A stretch of DNA of 64,000 nucleotides from Blautia sp. SC05B48 (GCF_005848555.1 NZ_CP040518.1:496001-560000); one strand, 5' to 3'; numbered from the stretch's first letter, positions 1-9,866 are shown. A program made the numbers and translations. The notes: a model not told the origin generated them from the sequence alone.

Positions 1-521
1 AGATCCGTGATCTTTATTACCAGCTGTTTAATACACTTTCGGCTTCCCGTAAAAAAAATCAGCTGGAAACCGAACTTCATGAAAAGCAGGATCTGATTGT
101 GGATACGTTAAACAACGCCTTCACCTACGAAGAGCTTCACAAAGCTCTGAAAGAAAAAACCGCCCAGTATTTTGAAGATGCGAAAAATTCCCAGCCGGAA
201 AATTCCACGATCTTTATGATCAAGGATTATATCAGCCGGAACTATATGAACGATACACTTTCCGTAAAAGATATCAGCGGCCATGTATACCTTTCCGCAT
301 CTTATGTATGCACTTTTTTCAAAAGTGAGACCGGACAGACTCTCAATCAATATCTGACAGAATACCGAATGGAAAAGGCCAAGCAGCTGCTTTCCGATCC
401 CAGATACAAGATTTCCGAGATTTCTTCCAAGGTAGGCTATACGGATGGTAATTACTTCGGAAAAAGCTTCAAAAAATACTCCGGCTTTTCCCCGTCTGAA
501 TACCGGGAGAAAATGTCATGA
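1..521 (+). CDS. AraC-family response regulator, C-terminal part (5' end outside window)
   Basis: The reading frame is open from base 3, so the gene starts upstream of the window; an internal GTG at 99 is not the start. The visible part ends with a two-helix-turn-helix AraC/XylS DNA-binding domain (about the last 100 residues, with VGYTDGNYFGKSFKKYSG near the end), preceded by a helical linker. It overlaps the next gene, a YesM-type sensor kinase, by 4 bases (ATGA). By family knowledge such pairs sense extracellular sugars and activate nearby transporter genes. The N-terminal receiver domain is inferred and cannot be seen here. The regulated genes are probably outside the window. Confidence 0.88.
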   Translation, partial: IRDLYYQLFNTLSASRKKNQLETELHEKQDLIVDTLNNAFTYEELHKALKEKTAQYFEDAKNSQPENSTIFMIKDYISRNYMNDTLSVKDISGHVYLSASYVCTFFKSETGQTLNQYLTEYRMEKAKQLLSDPRYKISEISSKVGYTDGNYFGKSFKKYSGFSPSEYREKMS

Positions 522-2341
522 GGGCCCTCTGGCGCCGTTTCAAAAACGGCTACCTGAATTTAAACCTGCAGACAAAATTCACCATTGCGCTGATCAGCAT
601 TGTGGTAGTTCCTGCATGTCTTATCGCCTTTCTTTTTTATGGGCGACTTTATAGCATGGTGGTTTCCAATACCATCCGGCAGGAACAGGATGCCTCCGCA
701 AAAACTGCACCTCTGATCGAACGGACTATGGATACGATTCTCGCTACTACCCGTAATATTACAGGACAGAATTTTTTTCAGGAACTTTTTTATATGCCGG
801 TCAGCGATTCAGCAGAACAGCTTGCAGCATCTAACCATGCCACTGATTTTAAAAATGCCGTTCAGCGTCTGACCACCGATTCCATTGTTACCGATGTACA
901 GATCTATGTGGATTTTCCTGATGATCTGAAGGCACTGGATACTTATCCCAACACTGAGAATATCCTTGCCCCCTTAAGTCAGGCGAAAGGTACCTACTGG
1001 TACGGTATCTTTCAGGGAAACCGTAACACCCAGGAAATGTTCTGTCCTTCCTTCTATCTTGGTCCCAGGGAAAAAAAGAATTATGGTGATATGGCATATA
1101 TTTGTCCTTTGAGCCTTTATTATCACTCCACTGCTTATAAGGCTTATCTGGCAGTGTATTATTCTGATGACAAGCTTACTTCCATTCTTTCCGACAATCT
1201 ATCTCTGGAGGGAAGTGTTTCATATATTGTAAACGAACGTGATGCCATTGTTGCTACCTCAGATCTGTCATTATCCGGAATCTACCAACTGGATTACGAC
1301 ACCATCAAGGCTTCCTTTATGTCTTCCAATAACTTCATTGAACGGAACATTCTGGACACAAAGGTTTATGCCGGTTTTTACAGTATTTCCAATACGGACT
1401 GGTTTATGGTGACGGTCCTGCCTTCCCCGCCGCTGATACATGAGAGCAACCGGCTGATGATCCAGATCGTACTGATCTATGCAGTTTTTCTGGTTCTGGC
1501 ACTTATTTTTGCCAATGTACTGGCTCATTCCATTACCGGAAGACTTTCTTCTGTGATCCGGCAGATGCAGACCGTCCGCCACGGCCCGCCTACTCCTATG
1601 GAAAGTCCACAGGCACATGATGAGATCGGTAATCTTATCGATACCTACAACTATATGACTCGAAAAATGGAAGAACTGATGGAGAAGCAGGCTAAGGCTG
1701 CCGAAGATCTCCGGATCGCAGAATTCAATTCCCTCCAGGCACAGATCAATCCACATTTTCTTTATAACACCATGGATATGATCAACTGGATGGCACTGCA
1801 GGGACAGACCGATGAGATCAGTCACGCAGTACAAAGCCTTTCCCGTTTTTATAAGCTGACCCTGAGCCGCAAAAAGGGAATCTCTACCATTGCAAGGGAG
1901 CTGGAGCATGTAACCATCTACGTGCAACTCCAGAATATGCGCTACCATGACAGCATTGAGCTGATCACGGATATCCCGGATGAGCTTTCAGAATACCAGA
2001 TTCCGAAACTGACTCTTCAGCCTGTTGTGGAAAATTCCATTCTCCACGGGATCCTGGAAAAAGAATCAAAATCCGGAACTATTGTTATTACCGGATGGAT
2101 GGAAAATGAGGATGTTGTTCTTCTGATTTCTGATGACGGTGTTGGGATTTCGCCAGAAATCCTGTCAACTATCCTTTCCGGAAAGGGAAAAAGCCAGTCC
2201 GGAGGCACAAATATCGCAGTTTATAATACCCACCGGAGGCTCCAGATTCTCTATGGAACTGATTACGGACTTACTTATTCCAGCAAGCCTGGAGAGGGTA
2301 CGGAGGTTGAAATCCGGTTCCCTGCACATCGTGAAAAGTAA
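518..2341 (+). CDS. YesM-type sensor histidine kinase
   Basis: 607-residue membrane kinase. There is a transmembrane segment at about residues 21-45, an extracytoplasmic Cache-like sensor region up to about 310, a second membrane segment at about 313-337, a HAMP linker, and the His_kinase motif INPHFLYNTMD with the phospho-acceptor at H413. The HATPase_c domain shows VVENSILHG and DDGVGI. This HPxF kinase class pairs with AraC-type response regulators, and it starts inside the stop codon of such a regulator, so the two are translationally coupled. The ligand is not evident; a sugar is likely by family. Confidence 0.93.
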   Translation: MRALWRRFKNGYLNLNLQTKFTIALISIVVVPACLIAFLFYGRLYSMVVSNTIRQEQDASAKTAPLIERTMDTILATTRNITGQNFFQELFYMPVSDSAEQLAASNHATDFKNAVQRLTTDSIVTDVQIYVDFPDDLKALDTYPNTENILAPLSQAKGTYWYGIFQGNRNTQEMFCPSFYLGPREKKNYGDMAYICPLSLYYHSTAYKAYLAVYYSDDKLTSILSDNLSLEGSVSYIVNERDAIVATSDLSLSGIYQLDYDTIKASFMSSNNFIERNILDTKVYAGFYSISNTDWFMVTVLPSPPLIHESNRLMIQIVLIYAVFLVLALIFANVLAHSITGRLSSVIRQMQTVRHGPPTPMESPQAHDEIGNLIDTYNYMTRKMEELMEKQAKAAEDLRIAEFNSLQAQINPHFLYNTMDMINWMALQGQTDEISHAVQSLSRFYKLTLSRKKGISTIARELEHVTIYVQLQNMRYHDSIELITDIPDELSEYQIPKLTLQPVVENSILHGILEKESKSGTIVITGWMENEDVVLLISDDGVGISPEILSTILSGKGKSQSGGTNIAVYNTHRRLQILYGTDYGLTYSSKPGEGTEVEIRFPAHREK

Positions 2342-2388
2342 CTTACGTTCCACAAAAATCTTTACACAGAAAAGAGGTATAACACTAT

Positions 2389-2772
2389 ATGAATACACAG
2401 CCGACAGCACTTTTATATAATTTCAAGGATCCAGAACGGCTTCGCCATATCCGCCGCTATCTGAACCGACAGAAGGTTAAGACACGGATTGTCACAGCAC
2501 CGGAATTTCTTCATCCGCTTGGATATCTTTTTGAGATTCCGGGATTTCATCCCTCCTCCCAGTTTAATCTGGGAATCAATTTCAACGATGAAATGATCGT
2601 ACTGAAGGATTTTTCCAGTGCACAGATGGATGGTTTTCTTGCTTTTTTCCGTGAAAACCAGCTCCCGCCTGTTGCACTGAAGGCCATGCTCACACCGGTA
2701 ACTCAGCACTGGTCTTCCGTCCAGCTGCACGATGAGCTTCTCAAAGAGCACTCACTTATGCATAAAAAATAA
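2389..2772 (+). CDS. DUF3783 domain protein
   Basis: 127-residue cytosolic protein, with GAGG about 12 bases before the ATG. It resembles the DUF3783 family of Firmicutes, recognised from the opening about a short peptide (ALLYNF) and a later LPPVALKAMLTPVTQHW segment. It has no signal peptide, membrane segment or obvious catalytic motif, and the function is unknown. It lies 47 bases after the sensor kinase and before a strong terminator, so it could be the last gene of that unit, although DUF3783 genes often stand alone. Confidence 0.75.
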   Translation: MNTQPTALLYNFKDPERLRHIRRYLNRQKVKTRIVTAPEFLHPLGYLFEIPGFHPSSQFNLGINFNDEMIVLKDFSSAQMDGFLAFFRENQLPPVALKAMLTPVTQHWSSVQLHDELLKEHSLMHKK

Positions 2773-2799
2773 ATAAAAATCCAAAGCTTTGATCTGCCG

Positions 2800-2832
2800 A
2801 ATCTGCCAGCTGCATTTCCGGCAGATTTTTTT
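2800..2832 (+). terminator. Rho-independent terminator after the DUF3783 gene
   Basis: An 8-bp stem (AATCTGCC with GGCAGATT) is followed directly by a T tract. It ends the rightward unit. Confidence 0.85.
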
Positions 2833-2850
2833 ATCTTATTTTTCCCACTG

Positions 2851-2884
2851 AAAAAGGAGACCGCTCCGCGCAGTCTCCTTTTTT
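2851..2884. terminator. Bidirectional terminator between converging units
   Basis: An 11-bp stem (AAAAAGGAGAC with GTCTCCTTTTT) has T tracts on both strands. It sits between the rightward DUF3783 gene and the leftward isomerase gene and should end the leftward sugar operon. Confidence 0.85.
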
Positions 2885-2918
2885 GAATATGTTTTAGGTT
2901 AAATATATAAGAAAGAAT

Positions 2919-4337
2919 TTATCTTGTCACGATATCTACCGGTACGTTAAAGATTTTTGCGACCTTCAGGATCGTATCGATGTGTCTTCCTGTAGCAGCT
3001 GCCATATGATGTGTCGGGCCAGCCTCGCTCCAGCGGTTAACAAACTCTCTTGCTCCGCATGTGAAGCGTGTTCTCATGTTTGTATCACCAAAGGAAAGAA
3101 TCGGTCCCTCCTCGTTTACGCCCTCAGCTACAACGAATTTAAAGTTTCCGTCTTTATCCTGGGTGATCGCAAGGTATGTCACCGGACCTGTGTACGGATA
3201 GAACTGTGTCAGATATCCGCCGCCTGTTTTGCCATGGAATACTTTTACGATCTTCATGGTTGGCTTCTTGTCAGAGATGTCCGCGTCACCGCTTCCGGAA
3301 TGTCCGATAATACAGATATCATCGTTGAAGTCGATGGAGTACATCTCAGAAAGCTGACCTGTACCGGAAATTGTCTTTAAGATACTCATTGCCATGGCAA
3401 CCTTCATGTCACCCTCTACCGCACATGCAGTACCCTGTTTGATCAGCATGGAGAATGCCGGGATCAGCATACTGTCAAGGACACCGGCTTTACCCTGTGC
3501 AAATCCGTCGTAATGGGAAGCGATCATTCCAAGATGCTCGTCTTTTACCCATTTCTCAAAAGCAACAACGTATTTGGCCATATCCCATACTTTCTCGATC
3601 GTGCCGCCGCCCTCAATATCGAATGTATCAAGGATATCCTGTGCCTTTGCACGGATTGCTTCCTCGTCTGTGATATCATCAGCGATCGCCCACATCTTCT
3701 CCCAGTCAAACTGTTTTGTGTAGAGGAACATTCTGTTATAGAGGTTTGTCTCATCAATATACAGATCCATCATACCCGGATATGGTCTTCCGATCTGTGC
3801 AATGTTAGTTTCACGGAATCTTCTTCTTACCTGAGCAGCCTTGCACCAGTCTTCGATCTCAGCCTGAACTGACGGATCTCCGCCTTCTACAACGCCTGTG
3901 ATAACCGCATGTCTCTTGCCTGCTCTCTCAAGGTCAGCAACTGCCTCGCCTACAGCACCGCATGCATAGCCTTCACCCAGCCAGGAGGCAATGTCAGTGT
4001 GCTCATAATCCAGCGCTTTCAATTTCTGAACGTTCACAAGAACGACCGGAACATCAAGATCACGGATTGCAGGAAGCATGTTGTAGGATGTTGCATAGGT
4101 CAGCATCTGAAGAAATACAAGATCAACATCTGCTGCACGGAATTTGTCCCCAGCTTCCATAGCCTGCTCTTTTGTGGTAACCATTCCACCGTCGATGATC
4201 TCTACTGTACCCGGAAGTGTTTTCTTGAACGCATCATACTGTGCTTCAAATTCCGGTACAAGAGACGGGAACTGCGGAAGGTATGCACCTAAAGCAATTG
4301 AAAATACACCAACTTTTGCCTTTGTGTTAACTAACAT
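2919..4337 (-). CDS. L-fucose/L-arabinose isomerase family protein
   Basis: 472-residue cytosolic aldose-ketose isomerase of the AraA/FucI-like superfamily. The N-terminal Rossmann-like part includes HAVITG near residue 145, matching the HAVVTG segment of AraA. Later come the EGDMKVAMAM segment (compare GEGDWKTAAL in AraA) and a HH pair near residue 447 that resembles the AraA metal-site region. A good GGAGG precedes the ATG. It follows the FGGY kinase gene by 18 bases, so the two probably isomerise and then phosphorylate one sugar. The substrate (L-fucose, L-arabinose, L-rhamnose or another) cannot be fixed from sequence. The protein is closer to AraA in length than to classical FucI (about 590 residues). 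Confidence 0.8.
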   Translation of the reverse strand: MLVNTKAKVGVFSIALGAYLPQFPSLVPEFEAQYDAFKKTLPGTVEIIDGGMVTTKEQAMEAGDKFRAADVDLVFLQMLTYATSYNMLPAIRDLDVPVVLVNVQKLKALDYEHTDIASWLGEGYACGAVGEAVADLERAGKRHAVITGVVEGGDPSVQAEIEDWCKAAQVRRRFRETNIAQIGRPYPGMMDLYIDETNLYNRMFLYTKQFDWEKMWAIADDITDEEAIRAKAQDILDTFDIEGGGTIEKVWDMAKYVVAFEKWVKDEHLGMIASHYDGFAQGKAGVLDSMLIPAFSMLIKQGTACAVEGDMKVAMAMSILKTISGTGQLSEMYSIDFNDDICIIGHSGSGDADISDKKPTMKIVKVFHGKTGGGYLTQFYPYTGPVTYLAITQDKDGNFKFVVAEGVNEEGPILSFGDTNMRTRFTCGAREFVNRWSEAGPTHHMAAATGRHIDTILKVAKIFNVPVDIVTR

Positions 4338-4355
4338 AATAAGACCTCCAATTAT

Positions 4356-5759
4356 TTATGCTTTGTATACTTTGATACCGAAGGACTCATGGATGGTTGT
4401 ACGAGCCTCCTCGATAGTTTTGAACTCCTCGGCCTTCAGCATCTGTGCTGTGATATTACCGATTGCAGTTGCCTCTCCAGGACCTGCATGGATTTCCTTC
4501 TTTGTAGCTTTTGCAGTCAGCTCATTTAAGTATCCTGCATTGGAACCACCGCCTACGATATGGATACGGCTGTAGGTTCTTCCTGTCATCTCCTCGATCT
4601 CCTTTGCGATCTTAGCGTAGCAATCTGCAAGACTTGTGTAGATAACTGTTGCGATCTCTCCAAGAGTTTCCGGAACCTGCTGTCCTGTTCTGCGGCAATA
4701 ATCCTGAACCTCTTTTGTCATGTTCTCAGGAGAAAGGAAGCACTCGTCGTTTGCGTTTACTCTTGATGGGAAATCCTTAGCCTCCTCAGCCATCTCACAG
4801 ATCTGTGCGAAGCTGTATGCGTCATCAAACTCGTGACGTACAGACTGGATCATCCAGAGACCCATGATGTTCTTCAGATAACGGAAACGTCCCGCATATC
4901 CACCCTCATTTGTGAAGTTCATCTCACAACTCTTCTCAGAGCAGTCTGCTTCTTTTCTCTCAATTCCCATCAGAGACCATGTGCCGGAGCTGATATAAAT
5001 GAAATCGTCATCATTTGCCGGAACAGCCAGAACTGCAGATCCTGTGTCATGTGTAGCCGGTGCTACAACCTCAAGGTCAAAGCCAACTTCTTCTTTCACT
5101 GCGTCTGTTAAATGTCCGATGCTTGTGCTAGGCATGATCAGCTTCTGGAAAATCTTTCTCGGATATCCCAGCATATCGATCAGCTCATAATCCCAGTCCT
5201 TAGTTGTCGGGCATACAAGCTGTCCTGTGGTTGCCTCTGTGTATTCACAGGTTTTCTTTCCTGTAAGAAGGAAATGAAAATAATCCGGTACATGAAGAAG
5301 TGTCTCTGCCTGCTCCAGATACTCCGGATGTTTCTTCTTCACTGCCATCAGCTGATATACAGTGTTGTAGATTGCTTTCTGGATACCGGTTCTTGCATAC
5401 AGATCCTTCAGAGAAATTGTCTTATAAACTTCCTCATCCATTCCCTCTGTACGATGATCACGATAACCTACAGTATTTCCAAGAACCTTATCATCTTTGT
5501 CAAGAAGTACAAAATCAACACCCCAGGTATCAACGCCCATGCTTACCGGAATCTTGCCGATCTCTTTACATTTTTTGAGACCATTTACGATCTCGGTGAA
5601 AAGACGGTCAAACTCCCAGCAGAGCTCTCCATCCTTCTTAACCATACCGTTCTCAAAACGATAGATTTCTTCCAGGATCATTTTTCCGTTTTCCATATGT
5701 CCCAGAATGTGACGTCCACTGGATGCTCCGATATCTACTGCTAAATAATATGTTGCCAT
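4356..5759 (-). CDS. Rhamnulokinase-like FGGY carbohydrate kinase
   Basis: 467 residues from the chosen ATG. It belongs to the FGGY kinase family: AVDIGASSGR near the N terminus is the first phosphate loop, GVDTWGVDF is the sugar-contact region typical of RhaB, and HDTGSAV and SSGTWSLMG are further family motifs, with IVGGGS near the C terminus in the second phosphate region. An in-frame ATG 63 bases upstream exists, but only the ATG at 5759 has a GAGGAGG seven bases before it. The gene is coupled to the isomerase downstream and follows the sugar transporter. Phosphorylation of the ketose made by the isomerase is inferred. No matching phospho-ketose aldolase follows it. Confidence 0.85.
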   Translation of the reverse strand: MATYYLAVDIGASSGRHILGHMENGKMILEEIYRFENGMVKKDGELCWEFDRLFTEIVNGLKKCKEIGKIPVSMGVDTWGVDFVLLDKDDKVLGNTVGYRDHRTEGMDEEVYKTISLKDLYARTGIQKAIYNTVYQLMAVKKKHPEYLEQAETLLHVPDYFHFLLTGKKTCEYTEATTGQLVCPTTKDWDYELIDMLGYPRKIFQKLIMPSTSIGHLTDAVKEEVGFDLEVVAPATHDTGSAVLAVPANDDDFIYISSGTWSLMGIERKEADCSEKSCEMNFTNEGGYAGRFRYLKNIMGLWMIQSVRHEFDDAYSFAQICEMAEEAKDFPSRVNANDECFLSPENMTKEVQDYCRRTGQQVPETLGEIATVIYTSLADCYAKIAKEIEEMTGRTYSRIHIVGGGSNAGYLNELTAKATKKEIHAGPGEATAIGNITAQMLKAEEFKTIEEARTTIHESFGIKVYKA

Positions 5760-5874
5760 TTTTAAATCCTCCTCAATATGTAAGCCTCTGATCACTTTCA
5801 TATCTGATGTTGTATTTATCATACATCAGGATCCTTCCGGTGATAAGAACCTCTTTTGTCAAAAAAAGTGTCTT

Positions 5875-5886
5875 TATTTGCAAATA
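5875..5886. promoter_or_regulatory. Perfect 12-bp palindrome upstream of the FGGY kinase gene
   Basis: TATTTGCAAATA lies about 115 bases before the kinase start, between that gene and the terminator of the preceding binding-protein gene. It could be an operator, or it could be chance in an AT-rich spacer. No convincing promoter was found beside it. Confidence 0.25.
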
Positions 5887-5923
5887 ATACAGCGATTATT
5901 TATGAACTGCTACATTATTTGTT

Positions 5924-5956
5924 TAAAAAATCCGCTGACTGAATCAGCCAGCGGAT
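5924..5956 (-). terminator. Terminator after the sugar-binding protein gene
   Basis: An 8-bp stem (ATCCGCTG with CAGCGGAT) is followed on the minus strand by a run of T. It separates the transporter unit from the kinase-isomerase pair, so those two may need their own promoter or read-through. Confidence 0.85.
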
Positions 5957-6025
5957 CTCTTATTTCATACGTCCGTGAACGCAATCCGCGTTCATTATAA
6001 CTTCACGATCTTATCAATTATATGA

Positions 6026-7195
6026 TTAGTCATAAAGGTTAGGAGCAATATCCTCGTCTTCCATATTTGTTGCATCATACCAGTAACCGTCTGTAGGAAC
6101 ATCCTGAAGCTCCTGGCCGTTTGCTGCTGCTGTCAGAGCGTAGATTGCATAGTATCCCATCATAAGAGGAGACTGTGTAACAGCACCGATGAATGTGCCA
6201 TCTTTAACAGCTGCTTTGATGATAGAACCAGCATCGAAACCAACACCAACTACATCACCGTTTGCCGGGTCAGAACCAAGAACGTTAAGGTTAGCATTTG
6301 CTGCAAGAACACCCTCTGCGGAAACCTGGTTAGAACCGAATACTGCGATACAGTTCTCCTGGGAAAGGATTGCCTGTGCCTCTGTGGAGCAGAGCTCTAC
6401 AGTTGTCTGTGCAGGTACAGCTACCTGGATAACAACGTCTGCGTCTTTAGCGTCTGCGTCAGCACCCTCTGCTGCGTTTACATAGAACTCGTTGCCGCTT
6501 ACTGCTACAGTCTTGCCATCAGCCTGAAGAAGCTCGATCATCTTGTTGATGAATCCTGTACCACGCTGCTGGATGTTCTGAGCTGTTGCATCCTGGTTAA
6601 CCTCACCGATTACAACCTGTCCCTCAGCATCTTTAACAACGTCTTTAATGCTGTTGTACATATTCTCAGCTGCTACTGCACCAGCCTGTGCGTTGTCTGT
6701 ACAAACCTCGCATACTACAGATCCTTCCGGAGCATCAGCGATACCTGTATCGAATGTTACAACCGGGATTCCTTTTTCTGCACATGTCTTAAGTGCATCT
6801 GTAACAGAAGATGTATCACAAGCTGCAAGTCCTAATCCAACAGGATTGGAAGCGATAGCTGTGTTGATCATGTTAACCTGGTCAGCGATATCGGACTCAC
6901 TGTTCGGTCCCTGTGGTTTATAATCAACGCCCAGCTCCTTAGATGCTTTTTTCATACCTTCCTGAGCTGCATCCCAGTATGTGGACTGGAAAGATTTAAC
7001 CATCATCGGGAACACATAAGCTTCGTTTGCTTTCAGTCCGTCAAACTGTGCGGTAGGATCCTCAGATGCTGTGGAATCTGCGGACTCCTCTGTTGCTGCA
7101 TCTTCTTTCTCCTCAGCTGCAAAAGCTGCTGTTGCACTCATGCTTGTTACCATTGCTGCACAGAGCATTAATGCCATAACCTTTTTTGCTTTCAT
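6026..7195 (-). CDS. Sugar ABC transporter substrate-binding protein (RbsB-like)
   Basis: 389 residues. A signal peptide (about residues 1-26, ending ATAAFA) is followed by an acidic Glu/Ser-rich linker and a periplasmic-binding-protein type I fold of the ribose/galactose group. There is no clear lipobox, so the anchoring mode is uncertain. An AAGGAGG precedes the ATG. It is the last transporter gene, after two permeases and an ATPase. A palindromic hairpin lies just upstream and a strong terminator downstream, an arrangement that often lets the binding protein be made in excess. The substrate is likely the sugar handled by the adjoining isomerase and kinase. Confidence 0.9.
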   Translation of the reverse strand: MKAKKVMALMLCAAMVTSMSATAAFAAEEKEDAATEESADSTASEDPTAQFDGLKANEAYVFPMMVKSFQSTYWDAAQEGMKKASKELGVDYKPQGPNSESDIADQVNMINTAIASNPVGLGLAACDTSSVTDALKTCAEKGIPVVTFDTGIADAPEGSVVCEVCTDNAQAGAVAAENMYNSIKDVVKDAEGQVVIGEVNQDATAQNIQQRGTGFINKMIELLQADGKTVAVSGNEFYVNAAEGADADAKDADVVIQVAVPAQTTVELCSTEAQAILSQENCIAVFGSNQVSAEGVLAANANLNVLGSDPANGDVVGVGFDAGSIIKAAVKDGTFIGAVTQSPLMMGYYAIYALTAAANGQELQDVPTDGYWYDATNMEDEDIAPNLYD

Positions 7196-7288
7196 ATAAT
7201 ATTTCCTCCTTAAAATATATTATATAGTTTTTTTATGTTCATACGCCATTGCTACCCCTTGGCGTTTCACATCTTTGATTATCGGATA

Positions 7289-7312
7289 CTGTTCACATTT
7301 CTCTGTGAACAG
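7289..7312. repeat. Intercistronic hairpin before the binding-protein gene
   Basis: A perfect 9-bp inverted repeat (CTGTTCACA with TGTGAACAG, 6-base loop) lies between the permease and binding-protein genes. There is no T tract, so a role in mRNA processing or 5'-end stabilisation, or as an operator, is likelier than termination. A second weaker hairpin (ACGCCA with TGGCGT) lies beside it. Confidence 0.5.
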
Positions 7313-7344
7313 CACCCTTGCTTATTGTACCACACTTCTTAATA

Positions 7345-8322
7345 TTAGTGTGCTGCTTTTTTCTCTTTCAGGATATCGATCAGAACGGCTACGATCAGAA
7401 CGATACCTGTGATGATCTGCTGCCAGTTTGCCTGCAGGCCGATGTATGGAAGACCTGTTTTCAGAAGCATGATGACGAAGATACCAACGAATGTACCGAT
7501 TACGGAACCATATCCACCGGTAGCTGCTACACCACCAACGAATACACCACCGATAGCATCCATCTCAAGTCCGGCACCAGTACCAGGCTGTACAGTAGGT
7601 GTTACTGCTGCGTATGCGATTGCTGCAAGACCTGTAAACAGACCGCAGACAACGTATACCATTACGTGATAGAACTTTGTATTGATTCCGGAAAGGGCTG
7701 CTGCCTCTTTGTTGGAACCGATTGCAATTGTGTAACGACCAAATTTGGTGTGGTTCAGGATGTACTCCATAAGAAGAACCAGAATGATCATCCACAGGAA
7801 GCCGAGTGGATAACGTGAAGCACTTCTTCCTGTACCAACAGTTACTTTAAAGATTGTGTGGAACCATCCACCATCCTGTGTAAGTCCCGGCCAAGGTGTC
7901 GCACTGCAGAGAGATCCGGCACCACGGGTGATCATACAGGTACAAAGTGTTGCCAGGAACGGCGGCAGGTTCATAACACCGATCAGTACACCGTTCAGTG
8001 CACCGACTGCGATACCAAGAACAATACAGATCAGCATTGCCAGAGCTACCGGGCAATTGTTGTTTCTGATCAGTGTTCCGGCGATCAGTGCGTATGCTAC
8101 CATACCAGTTCCGATTGACAGGTCAACACCACCAGTGATAAGCGGGAATGTAACTCCGATCGCCATAAGAAGATCGTAATATGAGAAATCCAGCATACTC
8201 AGGATCGTGGTGTACTGTCTGAATTCTTTACTCAAGCCTGAGAATATTGCACACAGGACAATGATAACGAGCAAAACAATAAATCTCTGATCACTTAAAA
8301 TACTTTTTTTCTTCTTAGTCAT
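7345..8322 (-). CDS. Sugar ABC transporter permease (RbsC-like), second copy
   Basis: 325-residue inner-membrane permease of the BPD_transp_2 family, with about eight to ten hydrophobic segments. It carries the family hallmark GGVDLSIG near residue 65 and NTKFYHVMVYVVCG near residue 210. It is spaced 11 bases from the ATPase gene. A second permease (9867-10841) is its partner, so the transporter probably forms a heterodimeric channel, unlike the homodimeric RbsC of E. coli. Confidence 0.92.
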   Translation of the reverse strand: MTKKKKSILSDQRFIVLLVIIVLCAIFSGLSKEFRQYTTILSMLDFSYYDLLMAIGVTFPLITGGVDLSIGTGMVAYALIAGTLIRNNNCPVALAMLICIVLGIAVGALNGVLIGVMNLPPFLATLCTCMITRGAGSLCSATPWPGLTQDGGWFHTIFKVTVGTGRSASRYPLGFLWMIILVLLMEYILNHTKFGRYTIAIGSNKEAAALSGINTKFYHVMVYVVCGLFTGLAAIAYAAVTPTVQPGTGAGLEMDAIGGVFVGGVAATGGYGSVIGTFVGIFVIMLLKTGLPYIGLQANWQQIITGIVLIVAVLIDILKEKKAAH

Positions 8323-8333
8323 GACTTTCCTCC

Positions 8334-9845
8334 TTAATCGATATTCCGTGTGGCCTTGTCCATGATGTTTTCCTGGGTTGCCTCGGAGATATCAATACAT
8401 CCGGTAACTTTACCCTCACACATGATGATGATACGGTCACTCATTCGGAGAACTTCCGTCATCTCAGAAGAAATCATGATAATGGATTTGCCTTCTGCTG
8501 CCAGTCTGTTCATTAATTTGTAGATTTCGTTCTTGGCACCAACATCGATACCTCTTGTCGGCTCATCGAAAATAAGGATATCGCTGTCTCGTGTCAGCCA
8601 TTTAGCAATAACAACCTTCTGCTGGTTACCACCGGAAAGGTTTACTACCAGCTGGTCTGTTGTAGGTGTCTTTGTTGCAAGCTCTTTTACATATTTCTCA
8701 GTAACTTCTTTTTCTTTTGCCTTATTAATGAAGAGACCACTTGTAAAGTTCTCCATTGTAGCAAGTGTTGTGTTCTCTGTTACAGATTTCTGTACGACAA
8801 CACCGTATCTTCTTCTATCCTCTGACAGATAACCGATACCACATTTAACAGCATCCTGCGGGCTGTTGATGGTCACCTCATGAAGCTGACCGTCTTTACC
8901 CATAATGGAGATCTTACCACTCTGCTTCGGATCTGCTCCGAACAGTGCTCTGGCTGTTTCGGTACGTCCTGCCCCCATCAGTCCTGAGAAACCAAGGATC
9001 TCGCCTTTTCTCAGCTCAAAGCTTACATCCTGAACCATCTTGCCTGCATTCAGGTGCTCAACCTTAAGAACTACCGGTGCATCTGCCGGAACTGCACTCT
9101 CCTGCTTCGGATCTTCATAAATAACACGACCAACCATCATGTTGATGATATCTTCTTTTGTACTGTCTTTTGTGATGAGGGTTCCTACATAACCACCATC
9201 TCGCATGACTGTTACACGGTCTGTAATCGTTTTGATCTCATCCATACGGTGTGAGATATATACGATACCAAGATTTTTCTTACGAAGGTCACGGATGATC
9301 TCAAACAGATCCGCGATCTCTTTCTCGGTAAGCGCTGCAGAAGGCTCATCGAAGATGATAACCTCAGCTTTATGAGAGATTGCTTTTGCGATCTCACACA
9401 TCTGCTGTTTTCCGACTGTCAGGTTTTTCATCTTTTCCTTTGGATTGATCTCAATGTTCAGATCCTGGAAAAGCTTTTTGGAATCCTCGATCATTTTCTT
9501 ATCATCGATGGTAAAACCTTTTTTCGGCTCACGTCCGATGAAGATGTTCTGAGCAACGGTAAGATCACCTACCATGTTCAGCTCCTGATGTACGATTACA
9601 ACGCCGGCATCCTGTGCCTCACGTGTATTGTGGAATTCTGTTTCCTGTCCTTTGTAAACAATGGAACCTGAATCCTTCTGATAAATACCGGTAAGAACCT
9701 TCATCAGTGTTGATTTACCGGCACCATTTTCTCCCATAAGTGCATGTACTTCGCCGCGTTTTACTTCGAAATTAACGTGATCCAGAGCATGAACTCCAGG
9801 AAAGGACTTATCAATGTCCTTCATAGTTAAAATAACTTCACCCAT
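8334..9845 (-). CDS. Sugar ABC transporter ATPase with two nucleotide-binding domains (RbsA-like)
   Basis: 503 residues with duplicated ABC domains. The first has Walker A GENGAGKST, signature LTVGKQQM and Walker B VIIFDEPSAAL. The second has the degenerate Walker A GLMGAGRTE usual for this family, the signature LSGGNQQKVVIAKW and Walker B ILIFDEPTRGID. It energises import through the two flanking permeases. This tandem-NBD layout is typical of ribose/galactose/xylose-type (CUT2) importers. Confidence 0.95.
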   Translation of the reverse strand: MGEVILTMKDIDKSFPGVHALDHVNFEVKRGEVHALMGENGAGKSTLMKVLTGIYQKDSGSIVYKGQETEFHNTREAQDAGVVIVHQELNMVGDLTVAQNIFIGREPKKGFTIDDKKMIEDSKKLFQDLNIEINPKEKMKNLTVGKQQMCEIAKAISHKAEVIIFDEPSAALTEKEIADLFEIIRDLRKKNLGIVYISHRMDEIKTITDRVTVMRDGGYVGTLITKDSTKEDIINMMVGRVIYEDPKQESAVPADAPVVLKVEHLNAGKMVQDVSFELRKGEILGFSGLMGAGRTETARALFGADPKQSGKISIMGKDGQLHEVTINSPQDAVKCGIGYLSEDRRRYGVVVQKSVTENTTLATMENFTSGLFINKAKEKEVTEKYVKELATKTPTTDQLVVNLSGGNQQKVVIAKWLTRDSDILIFDEPTRGIDVGAKNEIYKLMNRLAAEGKSIIMISSEMTEVLRMSDRIIIMCEGKVTGCIDISEATQENIMDKATRNID

Positions 9846-9866
9846 TGTCGCATCCTCCCTCTAAGA

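Noticed and set aside
5976-5994. Hairpin TGAACGC/GCGTTCA as a terminator
   Set aside because: There is no T tract on either strand, and a much stronger terminator lies next to it at 5924-5956.
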